From Lepisosteus oculatus (lineage: Eukaryota; Chordata; Actinopteri; Semionotiformes; Lepisosteidae), in the NCBI RefSeq assembly GCF_040954835.1, contig NC_090703.1, positions 10,225,001-10,289,000 on the forward strand: a stretch of DNA of 64,000 bases, read 5' to 3'. How positions within the stretch are numbered: position 1 is the stretch's first letter; every line of letters begins with the position of its first letter. Under the pieces are notes generated by a model. The model was not told the DNA's origin and searched no databases. It saw only the letters and a list, made by a program, of their open reading frames with translations. Positions 1-11,800 of the stretch are shown one piece after another. Position numbers and translations under genes: made by a program.

Positions 1-3000
1 AACATTATCGTATCCCACAAGGCTGAATTCGCTACTCACATATCCCATCATGCCTCTATCAGCTAAGAGCGATAAGATATCCATAGTGTCAGAGCACAAC
101 ATCAGACCACACCTGAAAACAGGCCTTCAGAGAAAGACAACAGCAGCACTGGCTCCCTTATAACAGCTGAAAGCTATGAGTAAGCTCTCTAGGAGTTCGC
201 AATGCTGTGCAGCTGCTTCTCCTGCCTTCATGCCATTGAGGTGGGGCGAGTGCTGGGGCTCAGCTCATTCCGAGTCATGCGTTTCTCAAGAAAGCCATGT
301 TTTTCCCGTCTCACCCAAGCACAGGAAACTGAGGCGAGCTTGTGTAACCCCCAGTTTCCTGAACCGCAAGAAGGAGAAAAAAAAACAGAAGGGGAAATGT
401 CATGTCTCCCACACAAAAAAAGAATGCGTCGCAGTGCTGTCACGAGGCCTGCACAATCTGGGGAGAAACGAAGCAGCTTTCCCGCCGAGCAGTCCTGACC
501 CGGGTGGGTGTTCTGTGCTCGGACTGCGGGCCCTCGCCGAAACCAGCACACTCCACCACACCAAGAGCAGGCGAGAAGAGGGCGAGAGCCCACAGCCACG
601 ACACTGACACCCACTCTGGAAAAACAAACACCCAGCGAAGGTTCCCAAAACCTGGTCGAACAGAACAGCGAATAACGCAGGAGATTAAAAAGAGCAGTCG
701 GTCGTACAAGTCGATTCATGTCTCCAGTAACATGCCGACAGAGCCCCTTTGCTCGTTAAGCTGCACGCTGCAGACATAGACGCCTTTCCTACCAGGCTGT
801 CCGAAGCCGTCACGAATGACTTAAAACAGATGTTCTTCTCTCTGCGCCCCGAGTAACCATTTCACACTACTCGTCACACAGAGAGCGTGCGGAGAAGGGA
901 CACGCTTCAATGTCACCCAGCGTGCGCTTTCAATGCCATCGTACCACAGATAAACTTATCAGAATCAGGTGTGGGCCTGTTTGGTTTTGGGGCTCGGAAG
1001 GGGCAGGCATGCGTCCCGGCCCTGTTGTGCATTAACTGCATGCAGAGACCCGCCCTGACACGTACCTAAATAACTCCACCACCAGCACGCCCACACTACC
1101 TGGTCTTCTGCAACAGGTTGGCATAGACGTCAGGCAGGTCAGGAGATCTGCCCGCGGCCAAAAATGCACCCCAGAGCAAAGATGGCACCTCTTCTCGTGT
1201 GCATTTCATAGGGCTCTACAAACACACAGGGCAAGGCGGAAGGTTTTAAACTCCGGACGAGGCATTTCCACCAGTGGAATTCTAACTTGGGAGACTTACA
1301 GGCCCACCTCACTTGACCAACGGGGTGAAAACCGGTACACGGCGTGGGATCAGACACGCCGGCAACCTGAGGAGACCCCACCAGTAATTTCCCTCTCATT
1401 TCAACGGCCAAATGAGATTAGAGGCGGATTAGACGGGGCTGAATAGACCGGACAGGTGTGCCCCCTCACCAGCAACATGAAAAGAAACCTGAAGCCTTGA
1501 TTTAAAAAAAATAAGAACTCAACACGTTGTCAGGACCTATACTTTTAAACAGTCGCAAAAACAATTCAGGAAGGTCATGCTTCATGGACACACCAATGAA
1601 GCCGGCTGCTCCTTGCCCACGCAGATCCACTAAATCTTCGCTGGTTTTGAAAGCAAGAAGTTCTCAAAGTCACTTTTTCGTGTCGACTTTAGCCTTCTGC
1701 TATCCCCCCCCAAGGTTCAGACGAAACGAAAAACCGGCACCGACTGTTGAAAGTCCCCCAGCCGCACACAATAAGCTCCTTTTCAAACACGGTTTATCCG
1801 CCTCCCAGCGAGGCACCGCGGCTGAGAGAGCCACCCCCGCCCGCTCTGCTGTGTTCCCGGCAAGGCCGTGATGAAAGGGCCTGCTGACGGTTTATTAATA
1901 GTATCCTAATCACAGACTGAACGCCAGCGGTGTCAAGTCATTTTCTGGTTCCGGGGGGGGGGGGGGCGAGAAAAAACTGCAGACAAAATAGATTTAAAAA
2001 TCCCTGTTCCTAGTCTCTCTCTCGCCCCCCCCTCATCTCCAGCAACTATACCGAGCAAACGGGCCGGACCCGACCCAATACGGCCCGCCCCCCCCCAAGT
2101 CAAGTGTTACCATGGGTGCCCACTTAAATACTGAAAGGTTTCCCAAAACACAGAACCGAGCCGGCACTCTGACGTGTCGTCTTCGGCTTGCGGTGACCTT
2201 ACGAGACACCCTCGCCCTCAGCTGCTCACAGAGGGCGTCCAGCCTGTCGGGAAATGATCGCTTTAGATGTACCACAGCGGCCGAAGGGGTGGCTGCCTTT
2301 CAGGAGGAGAACCAGGCCCGGGTCCTGTACTGTCTCAGTGGAGCTTTTTTTCCTCCCTGCAGACACGCAGACGAGCCCACCGCTCGCTCGGATCGAAATG
2401 CTACCAAATCCTGTTTCCAACACTGCAATTCGCCTGGTTATCCTACTGCTACCCCCCCACACCCCAGCGTTTGGACACAGGGTTGTAGCTCGCCGACAGT
2501 ACAGTCCTTCATAGTAAGGATAAGTGTTTAGTCCCAGAGTTTTTTTTTTTCTTAAAAAGTAACATCTTGCGAATCCAGCCGTTTGCTCAAGATCCTCCTC
2601 CGAGTTCAAGCGCAAAGCGCCGGCCAGCCTGAACCGAGGGACTTTCTGCCAGAGAAATACAGCGGGGTCTAAAAATATAAAGAGACGAGCCCACCGCCGG
2701 AACTGGCGTTCATTTCCAAAATGACCTCTGGAGCCGAGCTGACAGCCCTCCTACCATGCTGCTTCTCCGTGTGCACTTCAGGCAGGCGGCCCACGGAGGA
2801 CTCAAGACCGGGGGGGTCTCCGTCCGGCTCCGCTCCCTAACGAGCTGAGACAACTGCCGGCTGGCTGAACTGGATTTAACAGCTTCTTTCAGCTCGTCGG
2901 GTGCGGCTCCCCCCTTAACCCCCAGTCATACAAGACCACGACATGACACCCCTGCTCCACGGAAACTTCCTTCGCCATCATCATCATCACTCCCGACACG

Positions 3001-3799
3001 AACAGCTCGCTGGCCTCTCTGAACCACGAGGGCTTCAGTTTGCAAGACCGACACAGACCAGGAACTGTTTCTTCGGCGGTATAAATGTGCCACCAGATCC
3101 CTCCCCGCCTCTACAGAATCACCCATTTTAAAGTAAAAAAAGAGAAACACGCAGCAGGAGAAACGAGGCGAAGGGCACCGTGGCGATACAGGCTGCTCCA
3201 CCTGACAAAGAAACACTGCATCATCTCCACTAGGACCAGAGAGTATCGAGGTTATCTACCACGGATTATATAAAACGCGTGTGAGAGGAGAGTTGGAGGC
3301 GGACGGGCGAAAAGTACCTCACTTGAACATTTACGCTTCGAGTCGATTTTTCTTTTTTGGGAAAACCCACGTACTTATCGTCACTAAACGCTTCCCTCGA
3401 CCTCGCCTGCTGTTGGTGGCAATTACACGGGTACTGCTGCTCAGCTCAGGCGAGCAATCGGTGGTCATTTGGGGATACCCCGTCACAAAACTGGGCCTCA
3501 CCAAACCGGGTCGCCGGTTTTACGGATCCACACGGCGCCGTTAAGCGAGGTAGAGAAGGCAAACTCCCGAGGTTTGATCTACAGTAACCTTCTTCGGCAA
3601 AAAGGGCGTAATTTAAATGCCACCTCCCCCACAATGATGAAGACGGCGAGACCTGAACGAAACACCGGCTTTTTTCATCTTTCCACGATGAAACAGACCG
3701 AGCCCGGTTCAATCGCTACCAGCCCACCCTCCTGAACCGCACTCCCGGCACCGAGCCCTCTGCTGGTCCAGCCACACCGCCCAGAGGCCTTTCTTCTGA
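1..3799. other. GC- and CpG-rich region without recognisable gene
   Basis: This region is markedly richer in G+C and CpG than the rest of the window. It has many C-runs, a G14 run at 1953-1966 and a C-rich stretch near 2090. Open frames of 60-160 codons occur on both strands, but none shows a family motif or plausible splice structure, and long frames are expected in GC-rich DNA. It could be the first intron or upstream regulatory DNA of a gene transcribed left from about 4.1 kb; I cannot show this. Confidence 0.4.
1953..1966 (+). repeat. G14 homopolymer
   Basis: There are fourteen consecutive G residues, preceded by ttcc and followed by cgag. Such tracts are unstable in replication and can form G-quadruplexes. 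It lies in the CpG-rich left end. Confidence 0.9.
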
Positions 3800-4300
3800 T
3801 GGCCGAGCCCCCGCCTCTCCTGAAATCTCAGACCCAGTCTCGCTTCCCAGTCTTCCCGGCACTGCCTGCCGGACAGGCCCGGGGTTTCAACACTGACTCA
3901 GCGACGCAAACCTCTTCACCCTCCCCAGAGGAGAGAAGGGGGTAAAAAAAAACAACCGCGCACACACACGCTGAGAGGGAGACGACCGGCATAAATTTAC
4001 CTGAGAATGTGATAGTGGTGGAGGCTGAAATGGAGCGGTGTTTCCCTATTGATAGTGTATGGTAAGGAGACCCCCTACAGCCACTGCTGCTCGGCTCCTC
4101 AGCCTGTTTCGGTTTCGCGGGGGCGGGTCGGCGCTGCACAACTCAGGCGCAGGTCAGTCCGGGGAGGAGGCTGCTGCGAGGGGCCGGACTTCTGAAAGAC
4201 AGGGTGGAGCCCGCAGGAACACAGCCGTCTGCGAGCACGGATTCGTGCTCGATCTCTGTGCTGTGCGCTTCGTAACTGGGGAAAATAGCCCTGGCATGAT
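3800..4300. promoter_or_regulatory. Candidate CpG-island promoter with possible leftward noncoding first exon
   Basis: The segment contains a GC box (gggggcggg near 4118), dense CpG, and on the minus strand a consensus splice donor CTCAG|GTAAAT with the exon ending at 4001. The minus reading upstream of that donor stays open for 46 codons but has no ATG, and an in-frame TGA lies just before it. If it is an exon, it is more likely 5' UTR than coding. The geometry suits a gene in tandem with MSH4 running off the left end of the window. No partner exon was found between 1 and 4000. This is inference from local signals only. Confidence 0.35.
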
Positions 4301-4924
4301 CGTTAAGATATACTTGGCCCGTTTTCAAAAAATTATGAATGAGATTAAATAAATTAAACCCTCTTAGTCATGTGTATTGGCATGACTTGCTGTCTTAATC
4401 TAATCTGATTTTAGAAGCTGAGCAAATTTGGGCCTGGTCAGTTCTGGGTTTGGAGACGTGTAAGTGTGGTTTGCTGGCACTGTAAGTGGGGTTGGTAGAG
4501 CAGTAGGTGTCACTCTCCCCTATGAGCCAGTATATTCTGTGTAGGTGATGTCACGCTTCTGATGAGACTTTGAACCAAGGTACACAGCATAATGCAATCT
4601 TTTCAACAAAGAATGCTTCATAAAAACGCAGTTTCAAGAACACAACCTACTAATACAAACCAGAAAGATAAGCAAACTCCGGAAAATCAAAAGGCCAAAC
4701 AGGAATTCACATCTAAGGAAATCTATACTTGTGTGAAAGATTCGTCCAGCCCCCTTTTTCCGAGTACATAAAAAAATTCTCGGAAATCAGATTACAACAT
4801 GAGAGCATTTTGTCTTATCCCTGTACATAGTGAAAGTGTTCTTAATCAGGAAATCTGAGAATCAGAGCACACACATCACCTTTATTTTTAACGTAGCATG
4901 TTTCTTTTATTAGGTAATATCTCA

Positions 4925-4948
4925 ATATATATACACACACACACACAC
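4925..4948 (+). repeat. (AT)n(AC)n microsatellite
   Basis: A short AT run passes into about nine AC units. It is a simple dinucleotide microsatellite of a kind common in fish. Confidence 0.9.
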
Positions 4949-5442
4949 CAGTGGTTACCCAGTTCTCTTCACACCTGCTGGTTTTTGTTCCAGATGAGCT
5001 CTGTTTCATAATTGAACTAATATGATTAATCTGAACTAATTATTTTCAGCTGTTTTACATGCTGACTGATTCATTTGAACAACTATATTTTATATGTAAA
5101 GCCTCTAACTTTCAAATCGATAAGAACTATTTATGAAGTTTCTAAATTTGCCACTTATTAGCTGAATAAACTGTTGTATTGACTGTGAACTCAACTTGAA
5201 TGCAGATTGTCAGGTATCTGGGGTGATCACAAGGATCAGACAAGGCAAGCCCTGCTTTACAGGATCAGAAGAATGCTGAGTGATTATAGATAAAGGTACT
5301 TGCTTCTGAATCGGGTAGGAACTGAGTCTGGGAAGTCCTTCCATTTTACCTAAACCCGTGTGGATCTTTCAGAAACACTTTTAATTTGAACTACAGAAAA
5401 AGGGTGCCCTGGATCTTTCTTTTAAAGAGAACCCATATTCAG

Positions 5443-5807
5443 TTTATTTTATATATTTATTTTGCAAACTTCCAATTTACTTGCCTTCAAAATGCAAGAG
5501 TTAAGATCTTACGTTCACAGAAAAAAATGCACAAATTCCCGGCGTTTTGCCTCATTAACCTCAATGAGCTTTTGATGACATATTGTTGATGATATTCACA
5601 AAGGAGGCAGTATCCTAATGCTTTGTACATAAAAATACAATAGAAACTCAATCAAGCCCGTACTCGATCCAAATTAGTGTTTCTGCCAGGAGACCATAGC
5701 AATCAGCCAACTAATTCATAGGAAGGTTCCTTGCAAGTAATAGATAAAATGTTAAAAATCCCGTTTGAGCAACAGCTTGGTCTGAACACCATGCCTGTTG
5801 ATTTAAT
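5443..5807 (-). terminator. msh4: Candidate MSH4 polyadenylation signals
   Basis: Downstream of the MSH4 stop codon (5885-5887, minus strand) there is a variant signal ATTAAA at 5802-5807, about 80 nt into the 3' UTR. Two canonical AATAAA hexamers lie at 5456-5461 and 5443-5448, about 425-440 nt into it. The clustered canonical pair is the better guess. The sequence alone does not show which is used, because hexamers are frequent in AT-rich DNA. Confidence 0.35.
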
Positions 5808-5884
5808 GCCCAATGTCAATGACAGAGCACTCTTATTGATGTGCCCAGACAGATGTCTCGTGTACTTTCCCAACACCTGTGTGG

Positions 5885-8800
5885 TCACTCCTCTGTGTTC
5901 ATAGACACAGACTCTTGGGCAGCCTGGATCTCTGACTGATAGTGTTTCTTCAGACCCTTGAGGTAGATGCGCAGGCTGTCAGGGTCCAGGCAGGAGTTCC
6001 TCGCAGTCTGCAGGAGGCGTGTTGCCAGGTGATACACTGAACGCTGTTTTTGCGTCTCCGGGTCACTGTGTTTCTTCGCCTGTTTTAAATAGGTACACGG
6101 CCAGCAGGAGCGCACCAGCACAGAGATAGGAGGGAGAAAGAGAGAGTAGGCTGATAGAAAGGAAAAAGGTCATGACAAGAAAGCATTTAAAAAAAATAAT
6201 TTGGAAAAACCCACAGACAAGAATTTAGAAAGGGGCAAAGCTCATGTTTCTTCAATTGTAACATAAATATATTGTGGAACAAATAGATCAATACTGAGAT
6301 GTTCACTTTTATTTACTGCAGTGGTCAGTAAGAGGTTTAAGAAGGATGACATATTAGTGTCCCTATCAAAAAACCTGCTAAATGGACGAATTAGTCTATT
6401 GTGATCTTTCTACAAAGAGAACTTTTAATGCACATCTTTAAACATAAATTGGCTGATAAAACTAAAAATACATGTCCTGACATATGCATGATTTGTCCAA
6501 TTGTTTTTGCTGACTGCGTAACAAAGACGGTTTTGTATTGAGAGTAGCAACACAAAAATAAATCCGGGCAGATATGCCTAGTCAAGTTGCTAATTGCTCC
6601 AACAGTAGTCCTGGGGATATGACTGTAATTGACATCGTTAATCTACATTATGAATTCATTTGCCCAGAAGAATAAAGAAAAATTAAATGAAAACCTGTAC
6701 CTCAGCAAAGCACACAAATTCAGAGTGAATTTTGGTAATTCCTACCCATAGCTGTTTGCTGATATGAGAGGTAATCTCCTTTGCCTCATGTATTATGGAA
6801 GGTGATAAGGCTGTGATCTCTGCAGCCTTCAGTCCTGAAATTCACACACTGTATTAAATGTTTTTGTTTTAGAACCAAACAAATTATAACTTTTTTAGTT
6901 CATACTATGAACAACCTGCACTTCTACAATAAATCACCATTAAATAATAAGCTCTAGGTGTTCAAATTGTTGTTTAAATTGTTGTAATTCCTTTATTTAG
7001 AGACAAGTGGTTCCAAACCTACTAAACAGACTTAGTTTTATTTTCTATATGGGCACTTTATAGATAAACAGTACTGGCACATTTTAGAATAAGCCTTGCT
7101 TAATGCCGTACAAGGATATTGTTAGGAATGCAGGTGTGTGCTACAAGCCTAAAGAACATTCTTACCATAGTTTCTCTCCTCAGAGCAGCCCCGGTTGAGC
7201 AGGTAGGTGTAGGTGACTTTCTCAGTGTTGTCGGAGCTGCGGGTGTGCTGAACCTCCATGTGGAGATTCTCCACGTTGGGATAGAGTGTCTCCAGTTGGC
7301 AGAGCTCCAGGAAATGCGTAGCAAATATGGTGAATGCCTGCAGACATTCCAGAGCTTTTACTCTCTGGTTACATTAGAGGTTCATCAAACTTCAACACTG
7401 TCATCAAAAAATAACATACAGCATTCAGCCAGAAATCTCAGCGAGCTTTTTATCATTATGGCATTAGCACATCTGCAGATAAAAGTATTTCCAACAAAAG
7501 TAGTTAAGAAGCTAAAACAAACCCTACTCAGTTTTTAAAATACTCCATATGATACCTTTAGAATTTAGACTTTTTATTGATTTTTGGTCTAGGGATGATA
7601 ACTGAAAAACACAATTGTTCAGAACGTGTTCAGTGTTTGTAAAGTCTTCTGTGATACAAAGGCAGAAAATAAAAGATGGTCTCCTTAGTGAAGATGGAGA
7701 GATATACAAATGCTAAGAATTATTGCAAAGATAAGATATATATTGGGTAGACTATTAGGTAGACAAAACCTACTCTTACTGCATTGCCATTTGTAGTAGA
7801 AATAAGGATTTTACCCTAAATTTGAGTAGAAATTCACAGACTGCATGACAAATGCCAACACCTTCCTCGGCACTGGTACCTCTTCCCAGCTCATCTATAA
7901 TGATGAGAGACTTGTGGCTCACATTATGTATAATGTAAGCTAGCTAGAAGAAAAGAAAAAAACATAACAAAAACCGATGAGGTATATTCAATACTTAAAG
8001 CGGACACAAAAAAATCAATAAAACGGACCGTCTGATAATATGGTCGGTAAAGCGATGAAAATATAATTCTATCAATCAAGAAAACATTGAAGGACAAAGT
8101 CTATACATTCTTGATTTTGTTATGCGTATGAAACCAATAATAATGAAGGGAGAGGACAAAGGAAGAAATGCCATGACACACTTCTTTCAGCAGGGCTCTA
8201 AAGATGGTGAATGTTTGTACTGAAAACTATTGTTGCCAGCCTCTGGCTCCGATGCATACCTCTCAGTAAAATAAAATGATGAATGACAACCCTCATCTTT
8301 ATTGGTAGGCAAATAATTCTTGTTCAGGCAGTTACAACTACTCCTGAAAGCCAACCAAAACCTCATGTAAAAAGTACTGTATATAGCCTTTTGTTTACAG
8401 CAGCATTGGCTAACACTATTTCAAATTATTCAAATTAGGCACATATCAACAAGTTTTATTGATTCCATTAATGCACAAAGCACAGAACAATGAATGATTA
8501 CTAGATTGAATTATATACTGACAGGTATTAAAAGCACAACAAATGAGTGTTGAAAACAAAAGCATTTTTTCGTGTTTTCAATGCATATTATATACATTTG
8601 CTTGTGAAGCTATAAACCTTGTTAGATGGCACATTTTATTATAACTGTAAATCAATCCTAGATTCAGAAAAAAGTGTCATACACAGCTTTGTTCTAACAT
8701 TTGTTCTGTTGTTTTCACATTAGATGTGAATTACTTTTATAACATATTGTGTAAAGCTATTAATGAAGATCAATATGTACTTTACCTCCTTCATTTCCAA

Positions 8801-11800
8801 CATAAAGGTGGATGAACTTGTTTCAAAGTCATCATCCACCCCAATCCTGGTGAAAATCTGGTCTGCAATTCGGAAAGAGGCATACTCTGCAGGAATAAAG
8901 GAGCCTGGGAAAACAATATAGGTCTTTTTTGGAGCAACTCAATTTTTTACACTTCAGTGATTGTTTTAAATACAAGTCTCTTGGGATAAGGATACGAGTT
9001 TAAAGATGTATAATGTATAGAAGAGATGTCCAACACTGGTGCTGAGCAACTTCTTCTGGTTTGAGCTCCAGCTGAGTTCTAAATCACATGCAGGAACATT
9101 TTAAAGGTAATTTGAGCTCTTAAATGGTCAAATTGTTAATGGTAATTGTAATGGATATCAAACCCTGTACTACTTGCTGAGTTTCAGAGCTGACCTAAAT
9201 TTTGGAATCAGGACTGAATGCAGAAACATGTTAATCAAAAGTCTAAACTAGAAAGCAGATGGATTAAAGTAATTGATGATTTAGAGGTCAGAACAAAAAC
9301 CAGAAGACACAATGGCAAAATATCTGACACTGCTACTTACAGTATGAAATATTATTTGTAACTAATGGAACATTTGGGTACATAATTTGATTTGTTGATT
9401 AATTCTATAATCATTTTAGGAGTGTCAGACTGCCCACCTATTTGTGCCATGATCTGGCAGAGTGCCACCTGCTTGAGATAAGTGGACTTGCCACTCATGT
9501 TGGGGCCAGTGATGAGGATGAAGTTGCTGCCCTCGGAGATGTAGCTGCTGTTGGAGATGGGCTGCTGCCCTGAGATCCTTTCTAGGATGGGGTGTCGTCC
9601 CTGCTTGATTGCTAAAGTGTCTGTGAATTCAGGGCGCACTAAGACAAAGTAAAAACGTAACAGTAAGGTTCCGATTATCAAAGCACACAACCTGTACTAA
9701 TTATTCTGCCGCTCTTCCATTGAGGGTGCTAAGAGATGCTTCATTTCCTCTTTAATTGCAACATGGTTATTAGTTAACAATTTCCTCAAAAACATGAAAA
9801 AAGCTCTGTAAGGTAGACATAAAGCTAATAAACTATTAGTCATTTGCTTATCACCATGAGAAGTACTCAGGAAATAATAATTTAGTTTCAGGAAAACATT
9901 TCAATGGCACCATTCAATCTAAACAAGGAAGCAGCAATTTGATTACAGCACATACAATGATAAAGTAACACAAAAGCCATAAATCCCTGCATCATAAATC
10001 ATCATGTAAATAACAGGCTCTGTATTTCCTACTGCAGATAACGGAACGCTAGAGTTTCCCCAGTCTTATTCCCAGTCCGCCTGAATATGGGGTGATTCCA
10101 AACAGTAGCAGACGTTTTATTAATCACAAGGAGTTGAGTATTTATGGCTGTGCCTGGCAAACATTTCCCACAGCTGCTTTAAACTATCAAAGCTACAACA
10201 CTGTAAAATTAGCGTAAGCCTGCCATTTCTGCTTTCAAGGAAACAACTAAATGGGGAAAACTAGTTGCAGAAATAGGAAAAATGGCACATGCAGCTCCGG
10301 CCCTTGTGCAGTCTCAGAAAAATCAATTGGTGTGAAAATAATCTCCCTCACAGTCATCTTCTTAAAATGACACGATAACAGATTGTTAAAATGCATGCTA
10401 TTGGGGTATCTTTTTAATGTTATACAAACCTATGTAAATATAGTTTTGTGTTGGTCACTAATTTAACATTTAGGACCAGATATATTGAATAAATCTGTAC
10501 TGAGAAGAATCTGCACATCTGTGAATATTACTGTCCTAGGATTCTCACTTAAGATGTACCACATAAAGAACAGATTTTGTCAGATAGCCATGAATGTTTT
10601 ATTAGTTTGACTAATTGTAATGTAGCTAAATGTAGGACTTCCCTTCAAATAAGACTGATAATCTGAGCTAGACCATTGGATGACCAGTCATGTCATCCTT
10701 TATTGTTATTAGCTGCAATAAGGACAGTACTTACCATAGTCAGAGATAGTGCAAGTATTTGCCAAGGACAGCAGCATGTCTAGCATGGAAACTGCATCAG
10801 ACAGCTTGTAAAGGCAGTGTACATGCTCATGAACAGTGCTGAGCAGCTGACATACCACCCTGGGAACAGAAAGGAGGCATATAAGAGACAGAGCTGCAGC
10901 AGCTCCATGAAAATCCTGTCGCACAACAGGCCTCCTGTAAAGGTCAAGGACACAATGATAAGTGCTTCCTTGTGCACAGCAGTGGGGCTTTTCAATTAAA
11001 ACATTTTGCAGAAATCTTAATTGTACATAAGCATCATTATTCCGACACTTACACATAGGACATGTGGAAAATCTCCCTCAGAGCTTCATCACATCTGTCG
11101 TTCATTTTTATCAGGTCTGCTGTTGTGAAGCTGTAGTTATTCTTAAATTTAGTGACCTGAATTCAGGTGCAATCCAAAAACAGTCATAAAAAGGTTAGTT
11201 ACAGAAACAGTATACAGTTCATTGATCCACAAACATTAAAAAAATACGTAAGCACTCTGCATGAATTCAAATATTAGTCGATTACGTTTACAGGATATTT
11301 AACTGATGTTTCTCAACATAAACAGGCATTAATCTGTTGAAATTCTTTATGGAAAGTGCAAGCTTCCTAGGACATGTGAGCACCAGCTCTGTAGGTTTAA
11401 GCATTTTACAACACCAATCTTGGACAGATCCCCAGTAAACAAAGAAGGGTGTAAGGGAACATCCGAGTTTTGTGTGCTATAGCAGGCTCTAAAAAATTGG
11501 AGGAAGCTGATTTTTTGGCAAGGACCTAGAGTGGCAATAAAAACTGTAAGCTAGTGGCATGCACACCCCGGTGGATCTGAAAAAGACATCAACCATCAAA
11601 GCCAGGCACCCTCCACTATCACATTCAACAGCTCAGTCGCAATCAAACAGAACATCTGTAGCAATGAAGACCAGGATTCTAAAACAATCCTGTTATCTTC
11701 CACAAAAGTTTGGCAGTCTTCCCTTTTGTAATTTTCTCATTATCGATGTACAATACTTTTTAGAATTATGCTACTTTTTGAAGTAACGTATTAAATTGTG

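Larger units (their letters stand above)
4351..5884. other. AT-rich intergenic DNA downstream of MSH4
   Basis: There is no coding signal here. It contains a dinucleotide repeat (AT then AC) at 4925-4948 and the candidate MSH4 polyadenylation sites. The part right of about 5440 is probably MSH4 3' UTR. Confidence 0.6.

Noticed and set aside
3828-4139. Minus-strand frame of about 100 codons starting near 4139
   Set aside because: The apparent start is GTG, not ATG, and an in-frame TGA lies just upstream. Only the part right of the donor at 4001 could be exon, and it is more likely untranslated.
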